From Ficedula albicollis (Eukaryota > Chordata > Aves > Passeriformes > Muscicapidae), in contig NC_021674.1 of assembly GCF_000247815.1 (NCBI RefSeq), positions 10,539,626 through 10,603,625 on the forward strand: a DNA stretch of 64,000 nucleotides, written 5' to 3'. Both the position numbers and the translations under genes were made by a program. A model generated the notes under the pieces. The model ran no database searches. It was not told where the DNA came from and was given only the letters and a program-made list of their open reading frames with translations. This document shows positions 10,593-21,606 of the stretch, one piece after another; positions within the stretch are counted from its first letter, which is position 1; the number at the start of each line of letters is the position of its first letter.

Positions 10593-13185
10593 TCAATAAA
10601 ATCCTTTGCTTTTTACTTCTTTAAACTATCTTTATGAACTGAGTTTCATGCTGGCATTAAGCAAACATTATTCAGTGTCATTAAGCAACAGTTTTCTCCC
10701 CTGAAAAACTGGCAGTACTGAAGTACTGAGCAAGTGAGCTGAGTTTACCAGGGAAAGACTCTGACCTTGCCATTCATATTTTCTAGGTGGAGAAGCGCTT
10801 GACTTAGCTCAAGCCCCAGTTTGAGATGCAATGAATGTGTAGCCTTAAATTTTTCCATATGCACACCCCATGGTGTAACACCATGCTTCAAATTGAGGCG
10901 TGAGGAACTCTTTTCAGTCCAGAGCAAAGGGGAACTTGGTGAAAGATTTCCTGTCTAAAACAGGTAGACCTCACAAATGTATGGGAGGATGAACTGTGCA
11001 ATTCAGAGTACAGAAATCTCTGATTTATTAAAGCTCTCCAAGGCCTACAGTCTTTAAATAAAAGGAGATTCAATCAAGACTGCACTTTCTGCAGCTAAAA
11101 ATTGGGAAATTTGTATGTTGATAGCCATCCAGGGCCTATGGATGGCTGTTTATTGCTGTTCAGAGACAAATTCAGCAGAAAATTTGAAACTGTCCCCTGA
11201 AATAAAGGGGTAACCTCCAATTACCCCCAGTGCAGAGGAGAGTTGGACTTATTTTTGTTCTATTGCCTCATAGCCACAGTGGCTGCATGATAGTTATGTG
11301 CAAGTACAAATGGCTCATAGTTCCAGTAACACACAAGACATCCTTTCTAAAAATTGCTTTTTTAATACTTATCTTCCCTCTCTTTCCCATCCTTCCCTAC
11401 TGTGTTGGGCTCAGCTATAGAAGTTTCTCTGCTGGGGATGTAAAAACCCACACAAAATTAAGGGATGTGTAAGAAACAACTTGTAACTGAACCTACTCGC
11501 TCTCTTACAGCATACACAATCAAAGAGGGTTGTACTAACTCCATGGTTAGATGAAATAAGGCCTTTTAAGGAGTTGAATGGAGCTGTTTGTTTTCCCTCT
11601 TGTAGCCCTGTTCCTTCAAGGCATGCTGTCATGCTCACCGGACCTGAGTTTTATAGGTTGGACTGGAGTCTTTGACAAAACTGAATTTACTTTAAATGAC
11701 TGAAATTAGATACTTATAATCTGAAGTAGCAGCCTAGGGGCTCTCTTGTGTATTATCCTTCACTCTCAGCCCTCTGCTTTGTAGTGTCAATGGAATAATT
11801 TGTTAAGAAAGTAGAAATATAAGCAATAATTCTGAGACTGAGCAGGAGCACAGACTAGCCCTCATTTTGCCAATACTTGTTATCTTCTAATTTGGTATGA
11901 CAATGCTTCTCCTGTGAGTAGCCCCTTCAAAACATGATTTTGTTAAAATTCTGCTTTCGAAATTATGGTTCAAATAGTATTTTTTGCTTTGTCCTACTTG
12001 TGTGACAACACCACATTTTTTCTCTCCCAATGAGTCAAGATATCCATGGCACAGATGGGCATTGAGGCTGGAGAGAAGAAGACAGATTTCTTCCTACCCA
12101 TGGTGACAACTTGGATGCCCACTTTCCAACCAATTTTCCTAGGAAATTGAGGTATTCATGTGTCTCATCAGTGCTCAACAATCTTTCCCAGCAATCTCAC
12201 CACATGCCACACTCTTCCACATCTCTGGGTTGAATATTTCAAGTGGTTTAAATTGAAGTCGTTTTATTGGCATCAGAGACAGATTATATTAACTGAGGAT
12301 GTGGCCCTTTGTAATTTTATTTTGACAAGGTAAATAGGCTCCAAATCACCCACAATTTTATTCTGTTGTTGGTAGCATGAAAATGTCTACAGATGAAGGA
12401 GATTTCATAATGGTTTTCCTTATATACATGCATACAGAGACTAATCTATAAACATGTTGTGTTGAACTGATGATATAAAAATTGGTAAGGAAAATGTTTA
12501 AATATATGGAAAAAGTTAGGAATGTCTGTCTAACTGAGCTGTTCTACTACTTACATTTGCTTGGAGCACTTACTTGGGTGGCAGTGAACACCTTCCATTG
12601 ACTGAAGGTGTAAAATCCCACTAAGGTTCTCACAAGAAAACCCAATGCTCTTGCTGGTTCAACAGAAACTTCTGAACTTTTTGGCATGATTGGGTTTTGA
12701 TGGATTTAGATTATTTAACAACAATTCTCTGTTACCCCGCATTTGGGAGATCCAGCTCTATTTATCTAATTTGCTGATGTACTCCTTCAGGAAGCCCTAC
12801 CTGAATTTGTCTCCATGTCTCTACACAAGCATTTAAGGAATTTCATGAGGATTATTATTAACAGACTACCCAAGAGTGACTTTCATATGAGGGCAAAGAT
12901 ATATCCTTATGCTGGTTCACACACAGGCTGTGCTCCAGCCTGCAATCCAGGCTAGCACTTCACACTGATAAACAAATGGATTTGCTACAGGATGTAGAAA
13001 CAAGGAACTGCACAGTTTGGAAAGGAAGTGATGCCTTGAAACCTCTTTTTTTAGGATGCTGTTTACCTATTGGTGTCTTCACATGTGATTGAGTTGCAGT
13101 TTTTTTATCCATTTTATAAGAATAATCATCTTTGACTTACGAAACTGTGCTTTAGGCACATAAAGAAGTTGTAAAGCTTTTTGAG
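10592..13185. other. Unique non-coding sequence with small palindromes
   Basis: No gene is recognised. Two perfect short inverted repeats are visible: CATGGTG-TAA-CACCATG at 10869-10885 and AGCCATCC...GGATGGCT at 11123-11147 (8-bp arms, 9-bp loop). The part at 12220-12480 is AT-rich and complex (it includes TTTTATTGGCATCAG) and could be a conserved element. None of this is decisive. Confidence 0.35.
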
Positions 13186-13567
13186 GTGATAGGGCTGAGC
13201 CAATCAGATGCCTCTTTAGTACCTACACCCCCTGCAGTAGGACTTGCAAACTGCTTTTGTGAAGCGAAAGATCAACACATTAATTTATTGCACTACTGCA
13301 CGGTGGGATTTTGGCATGCCTTGCTGCAAATTGGAGAGCATCACATCAGGGCTCTCATATCACTAATAGAACAGACAAATCAGTCATTAAATAGGACAGC
13401 TGAAAGGTCTCTCTCTTCATGCTGGCTCTTGAGGAGCTCTGTAAAATATAAAAACCTGGGGCTATCAGGCTCATACACTGACGCTGAGGTGGGATGGGGT
13501 CAGGGAATGGTGGATGAGGCTGGAGATGTACATTATCAATATGATGGAGGGAGGAACAGGAAAAAAG
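13186..13567 (+). promoter_or_regulatory. Candidate TATA/CCAAT promoter with short first exon
   Basis: What is seen: GAGCCAATCAG (CCAAT box at 13200-13204), a TATA-like TATAAAAA at 13447-13454, an ATG at 13507 in good context (G at -3, G at +4), and 20 codons open up to AAAAAAG|GTAAGT, a perfect splice donor with GT at 13568-13569. The encoded start is MVDEAGDVHYQYDGG and continues basic. I do not recognise it. The CCAAT box is about 250 bp from the TATA, farther than usual, and each element can arise by chance. This is an inference; matching RNA-seq or CAGE would be needed to accept it. Confidence 0.2.
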
Positions 13568-13694
13568 GTAAGTCCTAGTGGAATCCATCCTTTGCCTTTG
13601 TCACATTTCCCCTGCGAGAAAACAAGCACTGTCTCTGCATCCCATCAGTGCTGAGGTACAGCTGCCTTTCCCCTGGCCTTGCTGCATCCCAGGG

Positions 13695-14008
13695 AGCGGA
13701 GCGAGGGAAGTGTCACACATGACACTGCTCTTCCCACTCCTCATCCCATGCCTTCCTGCACGACATGTGGCAGCACCACTCACAGCCTCCCCAAAGGTAA
13801 CTCTTCCCACTCCTCATCCCATGCCTTCCTGCATGACATGTGGCAGCGCCACTCACAGCCTCCCCAAAGGTAAGGAGGTACCAACACATTGCAGCCCCAG
13901 CTAGCGGAGCGAGGGAAGTGTCACACATGACACTGCTCTTCCCACTCCTCATCCCATGCCTTCCTGCACGACATGTGGCAGCACCACTCACAGCCTCCCC
14001 AAAGGTAA
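13695..14008. repeat. Minisatellite, 73-bp unit inside a 106-bp duplication
   Basis: A unit starting CTCTTCCCACTCCTC occurs at 13728, 13801 and 13936. The first and third copies share a longer left part starting AGCGGAGCGAGGGAAG (13695 and 13903, offset 208). Every copy ends in CCCCAAAGGTAA, which resembles a splice donor. The left part contains the hairpin AGTGTCA-CACA-TGACACT, seen twice. Open frames on both strands here are repeats of one another. Confidence 0.93.
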
Positions 14009-15065
14009 GCAGAAATGGGGCAGCATCTCCTAAGGTGCATGGCTGTGTTTTGTAATGCCTGGACATCAAGGGGCTGTGCTCTTTCATTCTCTGTTTGCCT
14101 CAAAAAAGTGCTCTGTGGACTGCGGTGGGAATGGAGGTTTATTTAGCCTGCTCTTCCTGAATTAGCTCAAATGTTAAGAAACTTTCTTCAAGTCCAGTTT
14201 TAAAACTTATCTATTTGTTAAAGCAGTTCTATAGGACAAATTTAGCATTAGGATGCATCATATGGATCCTATGGAAGGCTGGTAAAAAAATTAATTAATG
14301 AATGGATTACAATGACCTATAAATGTCATTGTTTCATCTCAAAGATATATTGGTACTGTAATTTTTACTTAACTCTTTCAAAGGACCACATGTGGGCACC
14401 ACTGAATGGATACGGAAATTATTTATCCAGCATGTTAAGGGGACATTAAAGCATTGCATAGCATGTGGTAGGGCCTCTCAGTGAGGCGAAAGGCACAGAT
14501 CAGCTATCCAGCTGTGGTGTACTGCTTTGGCTGTGCCAAAGCCACCAGATGATGTAGCTTTCCTGCCTGCCTGCCTCTAAAGGAAATGTGAGCTGCATTC
14601 CCTAGGAGGGGGCTAGATGGACCAAGATGGGGGATCCCCATCTTTAGATCCACAGAGGAGACAAGGCCAGAGGTTGAATTTTTCAGTGTTCTTACTGCCT
14701 GTTTTATTCCCTGTCTGTACTTTCTACCCCAGGGTTATTTTGCCCCATGTCAGGTGGCACCAGCCTTTGTATGGCTGCTTTGAAGAGGAAATGCAGCATC
14801 CCTTAGAGATCAATGACTTGTGGCTGCTGCCAGCTTCAGTGATTGTAGTGGTTAGGAAATGCTTTGTAGTTGTGACTTCTCTGCAAAGTAATAATAATAC
14901 TAAAAAAAAATTTAAAAAGACAAGCATCCATGCTGTATGGGCTCCAGCTCCACAGGGGGGTGGCCAGATCCTCTGCCTTCCTGCTGGGTTTCTTCCAGCT
15001 TGGGGTACTGGCCTGACAACTCTGGCTTATGTCTTGCCAGTAAACACTAGTTGGGAATAGGTTAT
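14009..15065. other. Unique non-coding sequence
   Basis: No gene or repeat family is recognised. The open frame 14617-15060 (147 codons) has no recognisable domain and mixed composition; I treat it as chance. Confidence 0.4.
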
Positions 15066-15290
15066 ATACTATACACACACACACAGACATATATATATAT
15101 ATATCCATCCATGTATAAAAATCATTTATATAATTTATATATTTATACACACATAAAAATTATATGAAAACTATAAATGCAAATTTGATATGCATGTTAG
15201 CAGTACATACATAATACATGCAATATCTATATACGCAAAGTAATTTTATTTATTTGTGGTTATTTAAATATATATATGAAAACACAAATA
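15066..15290. repeat. AC/AT-rich microsatellite cluster
   Basis: An (AC)n run at about 15071-15084 leads into an (AT)n run near 15090-15104, followed by 180 bp of very AT-rich sequence with TATATA blocks near 15270. Confidence 0.8.
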
Positions 15291-15386
15291 TAGACATGAA
15301 AAGAAGGGGAATGGGGCTGGGATGCAGGTGCATATGCTCCCCTGTTACAGAAAATTATGGCCATGAACTATGGCAGCAACTCCGAG

Positions 15387-15460
15387 AAGCCTTCTGGTGA
15401 CATCATAAACTAGCTGAGCTTTGCCCTCTGGGTTTATGATGATGTCATCAGAACACCTTG
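15387..15460. other. Long imperfect hairpin (inverted repeat)
   Basis: The arm at 15392-15410 (TTCTGGTGACATCATAAAC) is the reverse complement of 15432-15453 apart from one G-T wobble and a 3-base bulge. The loop is about 21 bases, and a few further pairs are possible outside. The size and shape are like a microRNA precursor, but I do not recognise a known mature sequence. The arms carry TGACATCA/TGATGTCA, close to a CRE/AP-1 site, so it could instead be a pair of binding sites or an old palindromic repeat. Confidence 0.4.
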
Positions 15461-15599
15461 ATAGAGAGTACCTTTAGCCTCACAAGTCACATGTGGCTAT
15501 CATTTATTTGGTAATCAATATGCCGGGTGACACTGCTAATGGTTTTGTAGGCCGAATCCAGCCCCACCTCCACCTCCACTGGAGCCTTGGCAGGGGCTG

Positions 15600-16180
15600 G
15601 AACACACAGCCTTTATCACTGGTGCAAACCTGAGTGGGAGTTTGATTATTACTGTGGGTCAAGTGTCCGATTGGCTAAGGAGTTGTTTTTGGAGGAAAAT
15701 AGAGTGATTTTTGACGATAATGAAATATTGGTAGCCTGAGTGGTACACGCAGAATGGACAGGCATGATGATGGTCCATTTTCTGTCCTGACCCCAAATGC
15801 CAGAAGGTCTTAAAACCCAAATGTAAATTCAGGTGCCTAAAAATTGCTCTCCAAAATACAACAGTAAAGCTATGGAACCCACAGTGTCTTTTGAAATCTT
15901 TACTGTGTCACTGTTGGACCCTGGGAGGCCAATCGCATCAGCCTTTTGGAAAATCATGTGCGATGCAAATTCCAGCCAGCTCAAGCCAAAGTCAAACTGC
16001 ATGCTCAGCGTAGAGATGATCATGACAACAGTTAGAAGAAAAAAACTTGCGTAGTATCCACCAGTGAGGTTGGGTAACATGTTCAGTAAGATTTTAAAAA
16101 ACACAAACAAACCTGGAAAAAACAAGCAGCAAAAAGACCCCACAAAAAATCCAGCAGGACATTTTACTATCAATTTTCAG
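15600..16180. other. Conserved-looking block with octamer motif; exon-like on minus strand
   Basis: The core at about 15890-16070 is complex, non-repetitive sequence with CpGs and the octamer-like ATGCAAAT at 15963-15970. On the minus strand an open frame (15829-16173, 114 codons) reads hydrophobic sequence including ISTLSMQFDFGLSWLEF. It follows a fair splice acceptor: on the minus strand TTTTTTCCAG lies just before the frame's middle. I cannot match it to a protein family. A conserved enhancer is the likelier reading, and a degenerate or orphan exon is the alternative. Confidence 0.3.
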
Positions 16181-18093
16181 TAAATTTAACACCGTGATTT
16201 TCTTCTTTCGGATTTACATGCTGGAGAAGATGTCAATGCAACACATGTGAGTATCCTTTGGCTGACACCTTTGTTTTTAAAATTATTTGGTCTGATTGAT
16301 TTTAGGTGGAGATTGCAAAAATGATAAACAAGGCAGGGATATAAAATGAGATTTGACTCTCCAGTGTTAGGAAAATTTGGAATTAGCACAGAGATTTCAA
16401 AACAAATAAAGTTTTAGCTTATTTACATATTTGTATAGCAAAACCAAAAAATATTAAAAGTAAAAAATTAAAAAAACAAAAGAAAAAAAATCAAATTGCA
16501 TATAGGTCCCAGGGAGCAATAGGAACTTCTCTCGAATTCTTATATATTAGTAAGGTATAAAAAGGTGTTGGTTTGCAAAGTAACCATAGCAACATGTTTT
16601 CATGAGTTCTTGTTGAGAGGCCAAAAACCTTTGTGAGCAATAAATCAACCCATTTATATCTCTGAACTTAAGTCTTTTATTGGTTACTGATTAACTTGAC
16701 TATGCTGCCTGACAAATCTTCATAATAAATAAGCCAACCAGCAAGTCCTCAAAAAAATCCTTCTAACTATGTTTAAAGGACTATCCCTGAAACATGCTCT
16801 ACATTACAATGAATTTGGCAGTCAGCATGTGGTCATGTGCATATTTCAACATGGATCTAAACCCCAGAAATCACAAGATGTAGAGTTATAAAAAAAGATC
16901 CCTCTGCAACTACTTTAAATAAATATATGCCTTGATATTTACCAGCAGTGTGGCTATGGGCAAAATAATTAGTAACTACTAATTAATGTAGTCCTTCTGA
17001 AGGAATATAGTGGGAAAATATCTGTGGACTGTCAGTGCTGCTCTTGCCTGTGCTAAAGTTGATAACAGCAGAAAGATGAATTGTGGGGTTTTAGACATTT
17101 ACTCTGTGTGCATCCTATAGATTGTGTAAATGGGAATCCAACATCCTACTCATGTATAAATGTATATATGTCCTCAGTTCAGGATGTTGCTGGGAGGCTA
17201 TTCTTATTTTCTTTGATTTTTTTGTTCAGGGCTTATGTGAGATTTTGGCTTCCACAGTAAGTCTACATTTAAATTAATTAATCTGTTGACAGTTAAATTG
17301 TACTAAGTAGCTTCAATATAAAAGATGATTCCCAGATTCTTTTCCATCCAACTTAAAAAAAAAAAAAAAAGAAAAAAGAAAAAAAGAAAAGAAAAGAAAA
17401 AAAGAAGAAAGAATTTGAAGAACTTTGTTCTAAACATCTGTCTGAGCAGATGTCAAAATGCAGAGTGTTGCTGCATTATACTGTGTGAGTATATGACACT
17501 ATGTTATTACTCTTGGCTTAAATATTCTCAGTGGATTTTATGATCTATTTAGAAGCAACCTTTGATGGGAGTGTAAACTCCTATCTTTTGTCATACAATA
17601 GGCACCTTCATGGAACTAGTTCTAGAGTAAATATTGAAAAATAACACAATGTTTTCTACTTCTTATTCACAGCACATGAATATTTATACAGAGGGAATTA
17701 CAGGTATGTGTCAGTGGAAAAGATCTGGCAGATTTTCTTTGAAAATGAATTTTGGTGAATAAACTCCTTTTGAAGTAAGATTGTTTTGTTCGGAATTGCT
17801 CTGGATAGAATCATAAGCTTCGAGCTGTACTTTAGCCAGCTGATTATAATCTAGTGCAATAATCTGCATTTCTTCAAGAAATGAGAGAGAGTGTCAAGGA
17901 CATTACAAATCCAATAGTAATTTAGGGAATTAAGATAGAATGAGACAATGCTTGCAACACTAATATTCCAGAAACATGTTGTTTAATTTTTCTTTCCAGA
18001 TTGCATATATTAACCCATTTTATTAACCTGTCTATAGCCTTGATTCAATAAACCATTCCTATTCAGTAGAGCTTTAAAGCATATGTTTGTCTT
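16181..18093. other. AT-rich non-coding sequence
   Basis: No gene is recognised. An A-rich low-complexity run (A with scattered G) lies at 17354-17411. The remainder is ordinary AT-rich sequence. Confidence 0.4.
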
Positions 18094-18150
18094 TAAACAC
18101 ATGCTTAAATCCCATTGACTTTTTAATGCTTAAAGTTAAGCATGTGCTTA
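18094..18150. repeat. Inverted repeat, possible ancient amniote repeat relic
   Basis: TAAACACATGCTTA at 18094-18107 is, with one mismatch, the reverse complement of TAAGCATGTGCTTA at 18137-18150. The piece between includes AAATCCCATTGACTTTT. This arrangement resembles old palindromic repeats seen in reptile and bird genomes. The family name cannot be given from memory with safety, and a repeat-library search would settle it. Confidence 0.4.
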
Positions 18151-21106
18151 GATGTTTTTGCTTGCCCTTGCAAAATAAAATTTTAAAACAAAGTATCCTG
18201 GGGAAAAAGAAAGAATAAAGGATAAAATTTTAAAAACTTATAATAAGAAAACAACTCCTCAAACTGCTCATTTTCCGCTGTATTCTCAAGAACACTCAAA
18301 CTATTTTTAACTAAATACCTGAAACAAACAGAAACAATTTTCATGCCTTATTTTGGAGTGCATTTGGACCTAAAGCCATGGATATTCTCTGCCAAGACAT
18401 GAACAATAGCAGGAATATCTCACTGTTTGCTTAATGAGCGATGAATGGAAAGTGTGAAGGTGAAAAGACAGATTCTGGGTTTGAGAGTGACAAGGTGAGA
18501 CTGCTTCTTTATCACACCTTTCTTTTTTTAAATCCAAACATCATTTTCAAAGCAGTAAAAAAAAAGAAAAAAAACCAAACCTGTGGCTGGGAATTGCTCT
18601 GTAGCTCTCGCAGCCAACTGATTTGAGTTTACTCCCATTGCTTGCTTCATGGGAAATGTCAGCTTGCTACAGAAAGTTTTAATTGGTTTATGAGTGATAT
18701 ATTCAAGCTGCTTATTTCCTAAAGCATCTGTTTTTGTTTTAGTTCCCCAATGTCAAATGGTTGGTGATATCCCAAGGTAGCACGCTATTTCCAAGCTGTA
18801 TTTCCTGAGGTATCTATCAATAAAAAGGCCCTTAAATTGAGCATAATGAAATTAGTACAAGGTAGTCAAGAAGTCTCCCCAATCAAGATATCAAAATGTC
18901 CCTCTGCACATTATTTTTTTTTTCCATATTGCTTATGATTGACTGCTTTTGGGGCTTGGAGGAAGAAAGCCATGAGAGTTATGGCTTATTTCATCTTCAC
19001 CCCCATGCCCCTAAATTCTTTGATGGCCTTGAGCAAGTCTAATTTGTATTGTTATAGAAATTGGAATTAAGCCAGGGAAAACACAAGTCTCATTCTGCAC
19101 CTGATGGCAAAATCTAGTCATTTTTCTGCTTGGTGGGCAGAGAGACTACAATTTTTTTAAGATCTATAGGCTACATGTGACAACAGGAGTCCTAACATAA
19201 ACAGGCAGTTGTGGGAGTTAAAAATGAGCAAAACATTTGTAAGAGGTTTTCATCTGCATGCACACACCAAAAAAACCCCAACAAAACTCCTCAATTTTCT
19301 GCAATTTTCCACCACCCTCTGACTTGGCCCAGAAAAAGGAGAAGGGATTTTTATAAAGCAATTATTGCTCCCAATACTGAAATACATGCAGGAGTCTTCT
19401 CTTTGGATTACAGAAGAGAGTAGATTTGCAATATTTTTCTAGTAGGTGGCCCAAAGCCCAATTTGCTCTATTTTCATCCATCATTTATTGTGAATTTTGT
19501 TTTTAAGCTTTTGGGGGAAAGGAATGTTTGAGGAATTGTTTTTTCCTTTATTAAAGAAAGCCAGTTTGAGGCAGAGGCAGTCCAACTGAAATCAGTCAAA
19601 ACAAAGCCCACCTCAAGTCTAAATCAAGTAAGTATTACTTTTCAAAATAAGCTCAAAAGCAAAAGACGGGGGAAAAGTTTGCAGATCAACTTTCTTACCA
19701 AACTCATTTGCACCCAAATGAAATGAAGTTATTAGGATAAAATTCTCAGCAGATTTGCACAGCACAGTAATAGCCTTTATGCTTGGAAATTTATGGGCCA
19801 TGGACAGTTTATAAGAAACGATGTAGTTCATCAGAGAAGCAGACTGATGGAGCACATGGGAGCATTCTGTGCAGGAAGTTGGGTTTTGGAATAATACTTA
19901 CTTTGATAGAGTTGTTTTGTTAGCTAAGTAAAACAGTAGGGAAGCCAATGGCCACTTAGGCTTCAAACATAAATATATATTTATAAGTCACCCAGCTGCT
20001 TAATTGAGCTCTCTAGTGTTTTCCCTAAGTGTATCTTATCCAAAAAAACAGTAATGCAGAAAGTAACAACAGCACCAAAGACCTGCTATAAGCTAAGTTC
20101 ACTTAATTAGTCAGTAATAGTTAGGGGGGAAATGGAGCATTATTTTAGGGGCAGATTCTTGGAGGTTCCCAGAGTCTCTTCAGCCTGAGTAGTGGCTCAG
20201 GTTTGGCCCAAATTGCTCTCTAGCAATTTCTTGCTGAAGAAGCAGCAGGATAGATGCCCTTATTGTACCTCTCTCTTCTCTTGGTGTCTTTTCCTCCATT
20301 GTCAGGGTACAGTGTAACTTGTGCGTGACTCGTGTAACCAAGTACTCACAACCCAGTTTAGAAAGATAAACCTGGGGCTCCTGCCAGATGCTGGCTGTGT
20401 TTGCTGTGGAGGGGGAGGGAAGTACATGGGGCTTCAAAATGTTCTCCAAGGGAGGTTACACAGGGGATGGTTCATTAAATTTGAGCAAAGAACTGGAAAA
20501 TAAGATTTCACACTCGTAGGCTTGAACAGCCTTGGCGAATTTGGGATTCCCCAGAAAACCTTGAGGAAATTTGGCAAGTTCTAGGGAGCTTCAGGAAATG
20601 CTGGAGGCATTTGCAAAGGTGTTTTATTCTTAGAGCAGATCTCCAAGGTGTGGTAAAGGTTATGGCCGCCCACTTCATGCACCCTAGCCAGCTCTCAAAA
20701 GCCCTGTCCGGCTGCCGGATCCAAGGAAGGTGGATGGTGGGGTCTTGGGTTTGGCTTCAACAGTCCCACTGTCATAGCTCTTCTCAGATGTCTGTTTAAT
20801 TGAGAGCAACAGCCTTAATCCATATCTCCTACTTTCCAGGTGAATATCCTAACTTGGAGAATATAGAGAGATGTGGTTCTCAGTCTTTTCTAATGTAATT
20901 GTTTGTCTCCATACAGGCAGTTTAATATCATTTACCAATTCCTTGATCGGTCCCAGATTTGAGCTTGAGGCTTGACCAGAGCCAGTCCTGAACACTGAGT
21001 TTTCTCTCCCTCCCCAAACAGGAGTACTCACATCCTCTGAAAAAGTCTAGGAAGTTGTAGGGAAGAGGGTTTTAAGGAGAGGATAAGATTTAAATATTGT
21101 TCTTAA
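18151..21106. other. Unique AT-rich non-coding sequence
   Basis: No gene or clear repeat is recognised. Several short A or T runs occur (for example 18557-18575). Open frames are all short and featureless. Confidence 0.4.
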
Positions 21107-21606
21107 AGTGTGTGCAGTTTTGGGCATCACAATAAGTAAAAAAAAAAAAAAAGCTACTGGAGCTCATCAAAACAAGGGCTCCAAAGATGGTGAAGAATCT
21201 GGAGGGGAAGTCACACAAGGAGCAGCTGAGGTCGATTGGTTAGTTCAGCTTGGAAAAGACAGGACTGAGGGGACACCTGACAACAATCTCCACTTTTCTC
21301 ACAGGACAAAGAGGAGAGGAAGACATTAATCTCTTTTCTGTGGTGAGCAGTGACAGAAACGGAGGGAATGGCATGAATGAGGTTTAGGTTGGATATTTGG
21401 AAGAGATTCTTCATCTGGGGGTGTTGGACACTGGGAATAAGCTCCCCAGGGAAGTGGTCACAGCAACAAATCTGACAGTTCAAGGAATATTTGGACAACA
21501 CTCTCAGGTACATGGTGGGAATCTTGGGACCATCTTGTGCAGGGCCAGGTGTTGGACCTGGATGATTCTTGTGGGTCCCTTCCAATTTAGAATATTCTAT
21601 GATGCT
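21107..21606 (+). mobile_element. CR1 LINE, 5'-truncated (avian type)
   Basis: The sequence follows the 3' part of avian CR1: GTGTGCAGTTTTGGGC near the start, TCTGGAGGGGAAGTC, GAGCAGCTGAGG, AGGTTTAGGTTGGATATT and CCCAGGGAAGTGGT. It ends in the characteristic 3' terminus TTGTGGGTCCCTTCCAA followed by ATTCTATGAT-type repeats. It is on the plus strand, severely 5'-truncated as most CR1 copies are, and has lost its reading frame. A run of 14 A at about 21139-21152 interrupts the element near its left end. This is the strongest sign that the organism is a bird. Confidence 0.9.

Noticed and set aside
10869..11147. Two small perfect hairpins as RNA genes or terminators
   Set aside because: Stems of 7-8 bp are common by chance in 64 kb, and bacterial-type terminators do not apply to this genome.
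13728..14008. Direct repeats as a CRISPR array
   Set aside because: The unit is about 73 bp with no regular spacers, and the sequence is vertebrate; it is a minisatellite.
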